Shown here: piece after piece, positions 1-9,964 of the stretch | Numbering within the stretch: position 1 is the first letter of the stretch | Layout of the letters: each line of letters starts with the position of its first letter | NCBI GenBank assembly: GCA_902619495.1 | Contig: CACNEM010000001.1 | Coordinates: forward strand, 62,001 to 126,000 | Direction of reading: 5' to 3' | From: an uncultured Pelagibacteraceae bacterium | GTDB lineage: Bacteria > Pseudomonadota > Alphaproteobacteria > Pelagibacterales > Pelagibacteraceae | DNA: 64,000 nucleotides | Position numbers and translations under genes: made by a program | Notes under the pieces: model-generated | Told to the model about the DNA's origin: nothing | Seen by the model: only the letters and a program-made list of their open reading frames with translations | Databases searched by the model: none

Positions 1-2235
1 TTAAGTGAAGACAAAATAATAAAAATAGCAACTTCAGATAACTTTTGGTCAATGGGAGACACTGGTCCATGTGGTCCTTGCTCAGAAATTTTCTACGATC
101 ATGGCGAAAAATTAAAAGGAGGACCTCCAGGAAGTCCAGAAGAAGATGGAGATAGATTTATTGAGGTATGGAATTTAGTATTTATGCAGTACGAGCAAAT
201 TTCAAAAGATAAAAGGATAAATTTACCAAAACCATCAGTTGATACTGGAATGGGCCTTGAACGAATGACAGCTGTTCTTCAAGGGACCCATGATAATTAT
301 AAGATCGATCACTTTAAAAAAATTATGAGTGCATCTTCTGATTTATTAAATTCGCCTATAAATGAGTCAACTATTGCGAGTCACAGAGTTATTGCAGATC
401 ATTTAAGGGCTAGCAGTTTTTTAATCGCTGAAGGAATATTACCTTCTAATGAAGGAAGAGGATATGTTTTAAGAAGAATCATGAGACGTGGAATGAGACA
501 TGCTCATTCCTTAGGAAGCAAAGATCCTGTTTTTTTTAAGTTATTTGATATTTTATTAAATGAAATGAAAAGTAGTTATCCTGAATTAACTACTGGTAAA
601 GAATTAATAATTGAGACTTTAAAAAATGAGGAAGAAAAATTTTCTTCTCTTTTAGAACGAGGAATAAAAATACTTGATGAAAATTTGACTAAAGTTTCAA
701 ATAAAACCTTTCCAGGATCAACAGCATTTAAATTATATGACACTTATGGTTTTCCTTTAGATCTTACCGCCGACATATTAAAAGGGAAGGGAATTAAAGT
801 AGATAATGTTGGATTTGAAAAGGAGATGGAAAAAAGTAAAGCTCTTGCACGAGCTAATTGGAAAGGGTCCGGAGACAGGTCTGTTGAAGAAAGGTGGTTT
901 AAAATAAGAGAAGAAATAAATCCAACTGAATTTTTAGGTTATGAATTTGATAAAGCAGAAGGTGTTGTTATCAAAATTTCAAAAGACGGTAAGTTTGTAG
1001 ACTCAGCTAGCACTGGAGATGAGGTAGAAGTTATAACAAATCAAACCCCTTTTTACGGAGAGTCAGGAGGTCAAGTTGGTGACCAGGGTTATATTTTTAA
1101 TTCAAATTGTAAAATAAAGATTAATAATACTCAGAAAAAAATGGGAGATTTATTTGTTCATTATGGAAAAATTGAAAAAGGTTCAATTTCAATTATGCAA
1201 AACGTTAATTTAGAAATAGATGTTTTAAAAAGAAATAACTCTAAAGCTTATCATTCAGCAACTCATTTATTACATGAGTCTTTAAGAAGAACTTTAGGAA
1301 AACATGTCACTCAAAAAGGTTCTTTAGTTTCACCTGAGAGGCTAAGATTTGATTTTAGTCATAATAAGCCCATTGAAAAAGATGAAATGAAAAAAATAAA
1401 TAAAATTGTAAACGAAATTGTAGTTGGCTCTTCCGATGTGAAGACAAGAATAATGACTCCAAAAGAAGCAATAAGCATGGGTGCATTAGCATTATTTGGT
1501 GAAAAATATGGAGAAGAAGTGAGAGTGGTTTTTATGGGAAAGGAAAATAACGGTTTTTTCTCAACTGAATTATGTGGAGGTACTCACGTTAAAAATACAA
1601 AAGAGGTTGGTAGATTTAAAGTTATAAGTCAGTCTTCGATCGCTTCAGGAGTCAGGAGAGTTGAGGCTTTAAGAGATAAACAATTAGAAGTTTATGAAAA
1701 AACGCAAAAACAAGATAAATCCCTAAAAGAGTTAAATTTAAAAGATGAGATTACACTAATAAAAAAAGAATTACGTAAACTAAAAATAAACCCAGATTAT
1801 AAAGATAATTTAAATTTAACCGAAAACTTAAAAAATTTAAATAAACAGCTTAACAAAGTAAAAGTTGAGAGTATTAAGAAAGATAAAAGCAAAAATATAA
1901 TACAGGACAAAAAAATTGGAGATGTAATAATTCGAGAACAAATTTTGAAAGATTTTCCTTCTAAAGAATTAAGAAGCATTATAGACGAAGGAAAAAAAGA
2001 TATAAAGTCAGGTATTATAGTAGGTATTTCCATATTTGAAGATAAGGTCGGTTTAGCGGTAGGAATTACTAAAGATTTAACTTCAAAATATGATGCTATT
2101 GATTTGGTAAAAGCTGCTTCTGTTATTCTTGGAGGCAAAGGAGGCGGAGGTAGAAAAGATTTTGCTCAAGCAGGGGGCGTAGATAAAGATAAAATTAAAG
2201 AAGCTTTTAAAGAAATTTCTAAAAAAATTAGTTAA
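1..2235 (+). CDS. alaS: Alanyl-tRNA synthetase, 3' part (5' end outside window)
   Basis: Cytosolic enzyme that charges tRNA-Ala. The reading frame is open from base 1 (in-frame residues [10 protein letters not shown] precede the first Met at base 52), so the gene is cut by the window edge, not started there. About 744 residues are visible: the end of the class II catalytic core with the [11 protein letters not shown] motif, the editing domain with HSATH near visible residue 418 and CGGTH near residue 526 (zinc-binding His/Cys sites), and a C-terminal DHHA1 domain ending in the glycine-rich [11 protein letters not shown]. Its last 8 bases overlap the end of convergent icd. Identification is secure; only the N-terminal part of the catalytic domain is missing from view. 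Confidence 0.97.
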   Translation, partial: LSEDKIIKIATSDNFWSMGDTGPCGPCSEIFYDHGEKLKGGPPGSPEEDGDRFIEVWNLVFMQYEQISKDKRINLPKPSVDTGMGLERMTAVLQGTHDNYKIDHFKKIMSASSDLLNSPINESTIASHRVIADHLRASSFLIAEGILPSNEGRGYVLRRIMRRGMRHAHSLGSKDPVFFKLFDILLNEMKSSYPELTTGKELIIETLKNEEEKFSSLLERGIKILDENLTKVSNKTFPGSTAFKLYDTYGFPLDLTADILKGKGIKVDNVGFEKEMEKSKALARANWKGSGDRSVEERWFKIREEINPTEFLGYEFDKAEGVVIKISKDGKFVDSASTGDEVEVITNQTPFYGESGGQVGDQGYIFNSNCKIKINNTQKKMGDLFVHYGKIEKGSISIMQNVNLEIDVLKRNNSKAYHSATHLLHESLRRTLGKHVTQKGSLVSPERLRFDFSHNKPIEKDEMKKINKIVNEIVVGSSDVKTRIMTPKEAISMGALALFGEKYGEEVRVVFMGKENNGFFSTELCGGTHVKNTKEVGRFKVISQSSIASGVRRVEALRDKQLEVYEKTQKQDKSLKELNLKDEITLIKKELRKLKINPDYKDNLNLTENLKNLNKQLNKVKVESIKKDKSKNIIQDKKIGDVIIREQILKDFPSKELRSIIDEGKKDIKSGIIVGISIFEDKVGLAVGITKDLTSKYDAIDLVKAASVILGGKGGGGRKDFAQAGGVDKDKIKEAFKEISKKIS

Positions 2236-3442
2236 GTTTTTTCTTTAAATTTCCATTAATTGCTTCTAAGAATTGATTTGTTGTTAGGTACTTAGTTGAT
2301 TTATCAATTAAGATTGCTAAATCCTTTGTCATTGATCCGCTCTCAACAGTTTTTATACATACTTCTTCAATATTAGCTGAAAATTTAATTAGTTCTTCAT
2401 TTCCGTCGAGTTTTCCTCTGTGAGCTAAACCCCTTGTCCATGCAAATATTGAAGCAATAGGATTTGTAGAAGTTTCTTTTCCTTGTTGGTGCATTCTATA
2501 ATGCCTTGTAACTGTTCCATGCGCAGCTTCAGACTCTACAGTTTTACCATCTGGTGTCATTAGTACACTAGTCATAAGTCCTAAAGATCCAAATCCCTGC
2601 GCTACAGTATCTGATTGAACGTCACCATCATAATTTTTACACGCCCAAATATATCCACCATTCCATTTCATAGCACAGGCAACCATATCATCAATTAATC
2701 TATGCTCATAAGAGATATTTGCTTTTTTAAATTTTTCATAAAATTCTTTATCAAATACTTCTTGAAACAGATCCTTAAACCTTCCATCGTATGCCTTAAG
2801 AATTGTATTCTTAGTTGACAGATAAACTGGCCATTTTCTACCTAAACCGTAGTTCATACATGCTCTTGCAAAGTTTTTAATTGAATCATCTAAATTATAC
2901 ATCGTTAGAGCTGTTCCTGAGCTTGGAAAATCAAACACTTTAAATTCTTTTTTACTCTTTCCGTCTTTTGAAATCCATTTGACTTCAAGATTACCTTCAC
3001 CTGGAACTAAAAAATCAGTAGCTCTATATTGATCACCAAAAGCATGTCGTCCAATTACAATTGGCTGAGTCCAACCCGGAACTAATTTTGGAACATTTTT
3101 ACAAATAATTGGTTCTCTAAAAACTGTCCCACCTAAAATATTTCTTATAGTTCCATTAGGTGATCTCCACATTTTCTTTAGTTTAAATTCTTTTACACGT
3201 GCCTCATCTGGAGTGATAGTTGCGCATTTTACCCCAACACCATATTGTTTAATTGCCTTAGCCGCATCTATTGTAATCTGATCATCAGTTTTATCTCTAC
3301 TTTCAATCCCTAAATCGTAATATTTGAGATCTACTTCAAGATAGGGTTTTATTAGCTTATCTTTAATAAATGACCATATAATTCTTGTCATTTCGTCGCC
3401 ATCTAGCTCAACTACTGGATTTTTAACTTTAATTTTTGCCAT
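2228..3442 (-). CDS. icd: NADP-dependent isocitrate dehydrogenase
   Basis: Oxidative decarboxylation of isocitrate to 2-oxoglutarate in the TCA cycle, making NADPH. The 404-residue protein belongs to the homodimeric, eukaryote-like type II family: it starts with [17 protein letters not shown], has the substrate-binding SPNGTIRN motif at residues 94-101 and the metal-binding [14 protein letters not shown] segment near residue 275. Length matches the family. It stands alone as a transcription unit, divergent from psd across 64 bp and convergent with alaS with an 8-bp overlap of coding ends. The ATG start follows directly from the conserved N-terminus. Confidence 0.97.
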   Translation of the reverse strand: MAKIKVKNPVVELDGDEMTRIIWSFIKDKLIKPYLEVDLKYYDLGIESRDKTDDQITIDAAKAIKQYGVGVKCATITPDEARVKEFKLKKMWRSPNGTIRNILGGTVFREPIICKNVPKLVPGWTQPIVIGRHAFGDQYRATDFLVPGEGNLEVKWISKDGKSKKEFKVFDFPSSGTALTMYNLDDSIKNFARACMNYGLGRKWPVYLSTKNTILKAYDGRFKDLFQEVFDKEFYEKFKKANISYEHRLIDDMVACAMKWNGGYIWACKNYDGDVQSDTVAQGFGSLGLMTSVLMTPDGKTVESEAAHGTVTRHYRMHQQGKETSTNPIASIFAWTRGLAHRGKLDGNEELIKFSANIEEVCIKTVESGSMTKDLAILIDKSTKYLTTNQFLEAINGNLKKKLN

Positions 3443-3448
3443 AAAATA

Positions 3449-3476
3449 TTGATTGATAAACTGAGATTTTTATACA
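3449..3476 (+). promoter_or_regulatory. Candidate sigma-70 promoter for psd-pssA-rlmE
   Basis: TTGATT (3449-3454) and TATACA (3471-3476) are separated by 16 bp and lie about 30 bp before the psd start codon, within the 64-bp gap between icd and psd. In DNA this AT-rich such matches arise by chance, so this is a positional guess. Confidence 0.35.
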
Positions 3477-3506
3477 TATTAAGAAAAATTTAGCAAACTT
3501 AAAATT

Positions 3507-4157
3507 ATGTTTAATACAATTTTTCCAAAGATACATAAAGAAGGCTATAAATTCTTAGCTATTTCAATTCTAGCTACATTCATAGTTTTGTTTTTTTCAA
3601 AGATTTTTGGTTTGATTTTTATATTAATTACAATTTGGGTGTACTATTTTTTTCGTGATCCAGAGCGAATTTCGATAAATGACGATTCATATCTAGTAAG
3701 CCCAGCGGACGGGTTAATCACAAATATCTCGGAGAGGTCAGGTCCTGAAGAGCTAAGGTTAGAAAATACAACATATACTAGAGTAAGTGTTTTTATGAAT
3801 ATTTTTAATTGCCATGTAAACAGAGTTCCTACAGCAGGCAATGTTGAAGAAATTTATTATAAACCAGGAAAATTTTTAAATGCATCTCTAGATAAAGCAA
3901 GTGAAGAAAATGAAAGAAATTATTTTAAAATTAAAACTTTAAAAAATAATGAAGAAATTATAATTGTTCAAATAGCTGGGTTGATCGCAAGAAGAATTGT
4001 TTGTGAAGTTGAGCAAGGACAAGAATTAAAACAAGGTGATAGAATTGGAATGATAAGATTTGGAAGTAGAGTTGATATATATTTTAAAAACAAAAAAGTT
4101 TTAGCTAAACTAGGACAAAATGTTGTTGCAGGTGAAAGCTTATTAGCCTCAGATTAA
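3507..4157 (+). CDS. psd: Phosphatidylserine decarboxylase, short (PSD-A) type
   Basis: Converts phosphatidylserine to phosphatidylethanolamine at the inner membrane, following PssA. The 216-residue protein has two hydrophobic stretches near residues 15-45, the SPADG motif around residue 65, and the self-cleavage site as Gly186-Ser187 in RFGSR, where family members cut themselves and turn the Ser into a pyruvoyl cofactor. The size fits the short PSD-A group rather than the longer E. coli enzyme. The stop codon shares one base with the pssA start (TAATG), so psd and pssA are translationally coupled, as expected for consecutive steps of one pathway. Confidence 0.95.
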   Translation: MFNTIFPKIHKEGYKFLAISILATFIVLFFSKIFGLIFILITIWVYYFFRDPERISINDDSYLVSPADGLITNISERSGPEELRLENTTYTRVSVFMNIFNCHVNRVPTAGNVEEIYYKPGKFLNASLDKASEENERNYFKIKTLKNNEEIIIVQIAGLIARRIVCEVEQGQELKQGDRIGMIRFGSRVDIYFKNKKVLAKLGQNVVAGESLLASD

Positions 4158-4948
4158 TGGAACAAAATAAAAAATTTAAATTAGTAACTTCAAAAAAAAC
4201 TAGATATCTTTTACCTAATATTCTAACTCTTGGTGGAGTTTGTCTAGGAATAAGTTCAATTAAGTTTTCTATTGATGGCAATTTTAGCCTTGCAGTAACT
4301 TTGATTTTATTTGCAGCAATTTTAGATGCCTTGGATGGAAGAATTGCACGACTAATTAAAGGCACTTCTGAGTTTGGAAAAGAATTAGACTCATTAACTG
4401 ATTTTGTTAGTTTCGGAATTGCTCCTGTTTTTATTTTATACTTTTGGGAGCTAAATTCTTATGGAAAGTTAGGATGGGCAATTACTTTAATTTATTCTGT
4501 TTGCTGCGTTTTAAGATTAGCAAGATTTAATTTAACAAAGAACGATAACCAACAAGAGTGGAAAAATAATTTTTTTGAAGGAATACCATCACCAGCAGGC
4601 GGGCTATTAATTTTGATGCCAATAATTTATGAATTAACAGATCTAAATTTTAATTTGAAAGTAAGAGATTTTACTCCTTTTCTTACTATTTTCATAGCTC
4701 TATTGATGGTTAGCAAAATTCCAACACCTTCCTTAAAGAAAATTACTATTTCATCTAAAACAACAATTTTTTTATTATTGGCCGTGGGAGTAATTTTTAT
4801 TTCGTTATTGTTTTACACTTTTGAAACCTTATTAATTTTTAGCCTTATCTATTTACTATCAATACCGATAAGTATTTTAATCTTTAAGAATCAGCAAAAA
4901 AAACATATGCCAAAAATATCTGATGAAGATCATGAAGATATTTTGTAA
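4157..4948 (+). CDS. pssA: CDP-diacylglycerol--serine O-phosphatidyltransferase
   Basis: Integral membrane enzyme making phosphatidylserine from CDP-diacylglycerol and serine, the substrate for the psd product. The CDP-alcohol phosphotransferase signature is complete: D57, D60-G61, A64-R65, G74, D78 and D82. The 263 residues contain about 8 hydrophobic segments. The start ATG overlaps the psd stop by one base, and its own stop overlaps the start of rlmE in the same way, so the three genes form one coupled operon. The family is certain; serine as substrate is inferred from the neighbour psd and sequence type. Confidence 0.95.
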   Translation: MEQNKKFKLVTSKKTRYLLPNILTLGGVCLGISSIKFSIDGNFSLAVTLILFAAILDALDGRIARLIKGTSEFGKELDSLTDFVSFGIAPVFILYFWELNSYGKLGWAITLIYSVCCVLRLARFNLTKNDNQQEWKNNFFEGIPSPAGGLLILMPIIYELTDLNFNLKVRDFTPFLTIFIALLMVSKIPTPSLKKITISSKTTIFLLLAVGVIFISLLFYTFETLLIFSLIYLLSIPISILIFKNQQKKHMPKISDEDHEDIL

Positions 4949-5574
4949 TGAAAAAATCTAAACGAGTTAAAAAAAGTAATTCTTGGAGAATTAAGCAACA
5001 TAGAGATCTTTTTTTTAAGAAATCAAAAACACTTGGTTATAGGTCAAGAGCCTCATTCAAATTAATTGAGCTTAATGAAAAATTTAAATTTGTAAAAAAA
5101 AATACAAATTTATTAGATCTAGGAGCTGCTCCAGGAGGTTGGTCACAAGTTGCTAGCAAAATAATAGAAAAAGGAAAAATTTTATCCATAGATATAAAAC
5201 CAATGAAACCAATTAAAAATGTAAAAATCTTAAAATGTGATATATTTGATAAAAATACCAAAGACGAAATCTTTAGTTTTTTTCAGGGAAATTTAGATGT
5301 TATCATCTCTGATATGGCTGCTGATACAACTGGAAATAAGTCTCTTGATTCCATTAGAACTAACCAACTTTGCGCTGAAGTATTAAATTTATCTTTAAAA
5401 ATACTTAAACCTAAAGGCGTATTTGTATCAAAGCTATTTATGGGCGATGACTTTCTTGAAGTTAAAAAATTAGCAAAGTCAATATTTACTGATGTTAGTT
5501 TTTTTAAACCTCAATCTAGCCGAAGTGAGTCCAAAGAGACTTATTTACATTGTAAGATTTTTAAGTCTTTATAA
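4948..5574 (+). CDS. rlmE: 23S rRNA 2'-O-ribose U2552 methyltransferase (RlmE/FtsJ)
   Basis: SAM-dependent methyltransferase that modifies the A-loop of 23S rRNA late in 50S assembly. The 208 residues include the SAM-binding DLGAAPGGWSQ near residues 57-67, catalytic K38 in the same position as in E. coli RlmE, Asp in SDMAAD, Lys in KGVFVSKLF and a C-terminal Glu in SESKETY, giving the K-D-K-E tetrad. The N-terminus is Lys-rich, as is usual for RNA binding. It is the third gene of the psd-pssA-rlmE chain; the link to lipid genes looks like streamlining, not function. Confidence 0.95.
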   Translation: MKKSKRVKKSNSWRIKQHRDLFFKKSKTLGYRSRASFKLIELNEKFKFVKKNTNLLDLGAAPGGWSQVASKIIEKGKILSIDIKPMKPIKNVKILKCDIFDKNTKDEIFSFFQGNLDVIISDMAADTTGNKSLDSIRTNQLCAEVLNLSLKILKPKGVFVSKLFMGDDFLEVKKLAKSIFTDVSFFKPQSSRSESKETYLHCKIFKSL

Positions 5575-5600
5575 ATTTTAAAAATTGTTTATAAGTGTAT

Positions 5601-6680
5601 ATGGGTACAATAAAAGAGTCTTTAACTTTCGATGACGTATTATTAATTCCACGATATTCTAATGTATTGCCTTCTGAGACAGATATATCATTAAATTTAA
5701 CAAAAAAAATATCACTAAAAGTCCCATTTCTCTCTTCAGCAATGGATACTGTTACTGAGTCGAAAATGGCTATAGCAATGGCTAAATCAGGAGGAATTGG
5801 AGTAATTCACCGTAACTTAAATATAAAAGAACAGGCCAAAGAAGTTTTTAATGTTAAGAAAAAAAAATTTAAGGTAGGCGCTGCAGTTGGTACTAATAGA
5901 GAGGATATTGAAAGGGCAAAAACACTGATTGATAATGGATGCGATTTATTAGTTGTGGATACAGCTCACGGACATAGCGGAAAAGTGTTAAGAACGCTTT
6001 CAATGCTAAAAAAGATTAATAAAAAGGTTCCTTTATGTGTTGGAAATATTGCTACGGGCGAAGCTGCAAAAAAATTATATAATTCTGGTGCAGATATAAT
6101 TAAAGTAGGTATTGGACCAGGATCAATATGTACTACAAGAATGGTAGCAGGTATAGGTGTTCCACAAATTTCCGCAATAATGGATGTAAAAAACGCACTT
6201 AAAAACAAAAAAATTAAAATTATTTCAGATGGTGGAATAAAATTTTCAGGCGATATTGCAAAAGCTTTAGCAGCAGGAGCAGATGCAATAATGATGGGTT
6301 CAATTTTTGCAGGTACCGACGAAAGTCCGGGAAAAAAATTTAAGGTAAAAGGAAAAATTTATAAACAATATAGAGGAATGGGGTCTATTGGAGCAATGTC
6401 CTCCGGATCTGCAAATAGATATTTTCAAAAAAATTTTAAAGATAAATCAAAATTTGTTCCAGAGGGTGTTGAAGGAAGGGTAGAATATAAAGGAAATGTA
6501 TCTAAAATAATATATCAACTTAAAGGTGGCCTACGTTCGTCTATGGGATATATTGGAGCTAAAAATTTAAATCAAATTACTAAAAATGCTAAATTCATTA
6601 AAATTACAAAAGCAGGATTTTATGAAAGTATGGTGCACAGTGTCGAAATGACTCAAAAATCAATCAATTACAAATTATGA
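5601..6680 (+). CDS. guaB: IMP dehydrogenase lacking the CBS domain
   Basis: NAD-dependent oxidation of IMP to XMP, the first committed step to GMP. The N-terminus LTFDDVLLIPRYSNVLP, the catalytic loop GPGSICTT (Cys177), the flap region YRGMGSIGAMS and the C-terminal EGVEGRVEYKG are all IMPDH-type. The protein is only about 359 residues instead of about 490: after HRNLNIKEQAKEVFNVK it goes straight to KFKVGAAVGTN, so the tandem CBS (Bateman) regulatory domain is cleanly absent. ATG at 5601 is preferred over an in-frame GTG at 5595 because family members begin close to this Met. GMP reductase has a similar length but lacks this C-terminal motif. It overlaps the next start by 4 bp. Confidence 0.94.
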   Translation: MGTIKESLTFDDVLLIPRYSNVLPSETDISLNLTKKISLKVPFLSSAMDTVTESKMAIAMAKSGGIGVIHRNLNIKEQAKEVFNVKKKKFKVGAAVGTNREDIERAKTLIDNGCDLLVVDTAHGHSGKVLRTLSMLKKINKKVPLCVGNIATGEAAKKLYNSGADIIKVGIGPGSICTTRMVAGIGVPQISAIMDVKNALKNKKIKIISDGGIKFSGDIAKALAAGADAIMMGSIFAGTDESPGKKFKVKGKIYKQYRGMGSIGAMSSGSANRYFQKNFKDKSKFVPEGVEGRVEYKGNVSKIIYQLKGGLRSSMGYIGAKNLNQITKNAKFIKITKAGFYESMVHSVEMTQKSINYKL

Positions 6681-7099
6681 TATCTAAGATTTTAAAAATA
6701 TTCATTCTTCTATTTTTTTTTACAAATAATTTATTTGCTAATAATCAATATTATCAAGAAGGATTAAATCTTTATAAAAGTAAAAAATTTAATGAAGCAA
6801 AATTCAAATTTGAACAAGATATTGTTTATAATCCAAAAAATGAAATGTCTTATTTATATTTATCAAAAATATTTAAAAAATTAGAAAAAAAAGAATTACA
6901 AGAACAAAACTTAAATACAGTAATTTTGTTAAATCCACAAAATGAAGAGGCGATATATTATTTAGCGAAATTAAAATTGGAGTCATCTGATTATAAGAAA
7001 AGCAAAGAACTGAACGACACACTTAAAAGTTTATGTAATCAATTTTGTAGTGAAAGCAAAAAATTAAAAACTGAAATTGAAAATTTATCAAAAAAATAA
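6677..7099 (+). CDS. Small exported tetratricopeptide-repeat protein
   Basis: A 140-residue protein with a typical signal peptide (residues 1-21, cleavage predicted after LFA) followed by about three TPR-like helix pairs (YYQEGLNLYKSKKFNEAKFK, then SYLYLSKIFKKL, then AIYYLAKLKL), and a Cys pair near residue 123 that could form a disulfide. It is therefore probably periplasmic and mediates protein contacts. It starts inside the guaB stop (ATGA overlap) and ends one base before guaA, so it is in the purine operon, yet nothing in it suggests a purine role. I do not recognise a named family. Confidence 0.75.
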   Translation: MISKILKIFILLFFFTNNLFANNQYYQEGLNLYKSKKFNEAKFKFEQDIVYNPKNEMSYLYLSKIFKKLEKKELQEQNLNTVILLNPQNEEAIYYLAKLKLESSDYKKSKELNDTLKSLCNQFCSESKKLKTEIENLSKK

Positions 7100-8659
7100 A
7101 TGCAATTTCAAAATAACAAGGAAAAGGTATTAATAATTGATTTCGGCTCACAGGTAACAAAATTAATTGCTAGGCGAGTAAGAGATCTAGGTGTTTACTC
7201 TGAAGTGGTTACTTCAAAAGAATTAAAGAATATTCTTAATTATGACAATGTAAGAGGGATAATTCTCTCAGGAGGGCCCTCAACAGTAACAAAAAAAAAA
7301 TTTGAAACTGTACCTAGAAAAATTTTTAAAAAAAAAATACCAATCCTAGGTATTTGTTATGGACTTCAATTAATTGCAAAATTATTTGGTGGAAAAATAA
7401 AGTCTTCAAAAAAACGAAGAGAGTTTGGAAGAGCTTATATATTTCCAAAAAATTATTCCACTTTAACTAAAAACTTTTTTAATTCAAAAAAGGCAGTTTG
7501 GATGAGTCATGAGGATGCAGTTGTTAAACTTCCTAAAAATTTTAAAGCGATAGCGTTTACAAAAGAGTCTAGATTAACAATCATTGAAAATAAAAAAGAA
7601 AAAATATATGGGGTCCAATTCCATCCAGAAGTAACTCATACAGATAACGGTAAGATAATCTTCAAAAATTTTTTATTTTCGATCTGCAAAATAAAAAAAA
7701 AATGGAATGTAGCTTCACAAAAGATCAGATTAATTCAAGAAATCAAAACAAAAGTTAAAAATAATAGAGTAATTTGTGCTCTTTCTGGTGGTGTTGATAG
7801 CAGTGTTGTGGCGCTTTTAGTAAACAAAGCAATAAAAAAAAACTTAATTTGTATTATGGTTGATACTGGATTGATGAGAAAAAATGAGTTTAAATATAAC
7901 TATAAAATTTTTAAAAACAAATATAAACTTAATGTTAAACTAATTAACGCCTCAAAACTTTTTTTAAAAAAATTGAATAATGTTTCAGATCCAGAGAGAA
8001 AGAGGAAAATAATAGGCAATTTATTTGTTAAAATTTTTGAAAAAGAGTCTAAGAAATTAAAAAAAGTAAAATATCTTGCTCAAGGAACACTGTATCCAGA
8101 TATAATTGAAAGTAAATCTTCAACTGGAAGCAAAACATCCAAAATAAAATCTCACCACAATGTTGGGGGTTTACCAAAAAAAATGAATTTAACATTAATT
8201 GAACCCTTAAAAGAATTTTTTAAAGACGAAGTCAGAATACTTGGAAATTCTTTAGGTCTCTCTAAAAGTATATGTTATAGGCATCCGTTTCCTGGACCAG
8301 GATTAGGTATAAGGATAATTGGAAACATAACATCTGAAAAAATTAAAATTCTGCAGGAAGCAGACCATATTTTTATGAAAGAATTAAAACAAAATAATCT
8401 TTACAGTAAAATATGGCAAGCTTATGCTGCTCTTTTGCCAATTAAAACTGTAGGTGTAATGGGAGACGCAAGAACATATGAGTATACATGTTTAATAAGA
8501 GCTGTTACATCAGAAGATGGAATGTCAGCAGATTACTTCAGTTTTCCAAAATATTTTTTAGGAAAAATTTCTAACAAAATCATAAATAAAGTAAGAGGCA
8601 TAAATAGAGTAGTATATGATATAAGCTCAAAACCGCCTAGCACAATTGAATTAGAGTAA
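7100..8659 (+). CDS. guaA: GMP synthase (glutamine-hydrolysing)
   Basis: Converts XMP to GMP using ATP and glutamine. The 519-residue protein has an N-terminal class I glutamine amidotransferase domain with nucleophile Cys86 in GICYGLQ and His/Glu in FHPEV near residue 175, then an ATP pyrophosphatase domain with the P-loop SGGVDSS at about residues 229-235, and the C-terminal dimerisation domain with [13 protein letters not shown] and the terminal KPPSTIELE. All expected catalytic residues are present. It follows guaB and the TPR gene, placing both GMP-forming enzymes in one operon. A run of ten A's lies within codons near residue 77. Confidence 0.97.
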   Translation: MQFQNNKEKVLIIDFGSQVTKLIARRVRDLGVYSEVVTSKELKNILNYDNVRGIILSGGPSTVTKKKFETVPRKIFKKKIPILGICYGLQLIAKLFGGKIKSSKKRREFGRAYIFPKNYSTLTKNFFNSKKAVWMSHEDAVVKLPKNFKAIAFTKESRLTIIENKKEKIYGVQFHPEVTHTDNGKIIFKNFLFSICKIKKKWNVASQKIRLIQEIKTKVKNNRVICALSGGVDSSVVALLVNKAIKKNLICIMVDTGLMRKNEFKYNYKIFKNKYKLNVKLINASKLFLKKLNNVSDPERKRKIIGNLFVKIFEKESKKLKKVKYLAQGTLYPDIIESKSSTGSKTSKIKSHHNVGGLPKKMNLTLIEPLKEFFKDEVRILGNSLGLSKSICYRHPFPGPGLGIRIIGNITSEKIKILQEADHIFMKELKQNNLYSKIWQAYAALLPIKTVGVMGDARTYEYTCLIRAVTSEDGMSADYFSFPKYFLGKISNKIINKVRGINRVVYDISSKPPSTIELE

Positions 8660-8673
8660 TCGTTTAAAGAAAT

Positions 8674-9456
8674 ATGAACAAAAAAATTATAAAAATTTTA
8701 AAAAAAAAAAATGTATCAAAAATAGTATGCTTAACAGCATACTCCAAAAATATTGCTGAAATTTTAGATAAATACTGTGACATTGTTTTGGTGGGTGACT
8801 CAGTAGCTAATGTTTTATATGCATTCAAAAACACTCACAAAATTTCTTTAGAAAATATAATACAACACACTTTAAGCGTGAAAAAAGGAATAAAAAAATC
8901 TCTTTTGGTAGTAGATATGCCAAAAGGAACTTATAACAATAAAAAAATAGCAAAAAAAAATGCGAAAATAATTTTGGGTAAAACAAAATGTGATGCAATA
9001 AAAATTGAAAGCAATCATAAAAATTTTGATATAATTTGTGAATTAGTTAGAGCTAAAATACCAGTGATGGGCCATATAGGTTATACTCCGCAATTCAAAA
9101 AAAAATTTAAAGTTGAAGGCGGGACAAAACATCAAGCAAATAAACTTTTAAAGGAGGCAAGGTTAATTGAGGAGGCTGGTGCATTTTCTATAGTGTTAGA
9201 ATGTATCACACCTCATGCATCAAAACTGATCTCTGAAGGGATTAAAATACCAACAATTGGAATTGGGTCGTCAGCTTATTGCGATGGTCAGATTCTAGTT
9301 ACAGATGATATGCTAGGGATTAGTGGTTTTTACCCAAAATTTGTCAAAAAATATGCTAAGCTTAATAGAACAATTGAAAAAGCTGTAAAAAAATATACTA
9401 GGGATGTAAAACTAAGCAAGTTTCCCTCAAAAATTAATTTTTTAAATGGAAAATAA
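8674..9456 (+). CDS. panB: 3-methyl-2-oxobutanoate hydroxymethyltransferase
   Basis: Makes ketopantoate from 2-oxoisovalerate and methylene-THF, the first step to pantothenate and CoA. The 260-residue sequence shows the family motifs: VGDSVANVLY (metal-binding Asp near residue 43), VVDMPKGTY, DAIKIES, the GHIGYTPQ segment and the C-terminal IGIGSSAYCDGQILVTDD. It lies 14 bp after guaA and overlaps the next gene by 11 bp. The first 15 codons are mostly Ile and Lys and contain an uninterrupted run of twelve A's (8700-8711). No panC or panD is in the window. Confidence 0.93.
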   Translation: MNKKIIKILKKKNVSKIVCLTAYSKNIAEILDKYCDIVLVGDSVANVLYAFKNTHKISLENIIQHTLSVKKGIKKSLLVVDMPKGTYNNKKIAKKNAKIILGKTKCDAIKIESNHKNFDIICELVRAKIPVMGHIGYTPQFKKKFKVEGGTKHQANKLLKEARLIEEAGAFSIVLECITPHASKLISEGIKIPTIGIGSSAYCDGQILVTDDMLGISGFYPKFVKKYAKLNRTIEKAVKKYTRDVKLSKFPSKINFLNGK

Positions 9457-9955
9457 TTTAGAAAATAAAATTGAACTTAAAGATAAAATAATCTTTTTTT
9501 ACAAAAAACATAAAGTTAAAATTTTATTAATAATTTTAATTTTATTAATTTCTTTAATTACCACAGTCATTTTCAAAATTAATTTTGAAAAGAAAAACAA
9601 ACTTATATCTGAAAAATATATAACAGCTGGATTATATATTGCCTCAAATGAAATTGAAAAATCAAAACAAATATTTGAAGAAATTATTTTGAGTAAAAAT
9701 AAATTTTATTCAGTTTTAGCACTTAATTCAATTTTGGAAAAAAATTTAATTACTGATAAAAAAAAAATATTAAATTATTTTGGAATAGTTGAGAAAGTCA
9801 TTGAAAACAAGGATCAGTTAGAACTTATAAAGTTTAAAAAAGCTTTATACCTGATTAAAAACTCAGAGACAGATAAAGGAAACAAATTGATAAAAAGTCT
9901 TATCGAAAAGGATTCAAAATATAAAAAACTTTTTGAAGAATTACTTGTTAAATAA
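9446..9955 (+). CDS. YfgM-like membrane-anchored TPR protein
   Basis: A 169-residue protein with a short Lys-rich cytoplasmic N-terminus, one transmembrane helix at about residues 25-44 and an extracytoplasmic helical region resembling the YfgM/ancillary SecYEG translocon family. The call rests mainly on topology and position: in many proteobacteria yfgM lies directly upstream of bamB, as here (9 bp gap). Its role would be chaperone-like help at the Sec translocon for envelope proteins. It overlaps panB by 11 bp. Sequence similarity is too low to judge by eye beyond this. Confidence 0.6.
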   Translation: MENNLENKIELKDKIIFFYKKHKVKILLIILILLISLITTVIFKINFEKKNKLISEKYITAGLYIASNEIEKSKQIFEEIILSKNKFYSVLALNSILEKNLITDKKKILNYFGIVEKVIENKDQLELIKFKKALYLIKNSETDKGNKLIKSLIEKDSKYKKLFEELLVK

Positions 9956-9964
9956 ATATTTACA

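Noticed and set aside
5601..6680. GMP reductase instead of IMP dehydrogenase
   Set aside because: Length is similar, but the flap and C-terminal motifs (GMGSIGAMS, EGVEGRVEYKG) are IMPDH-type and guaA follows.
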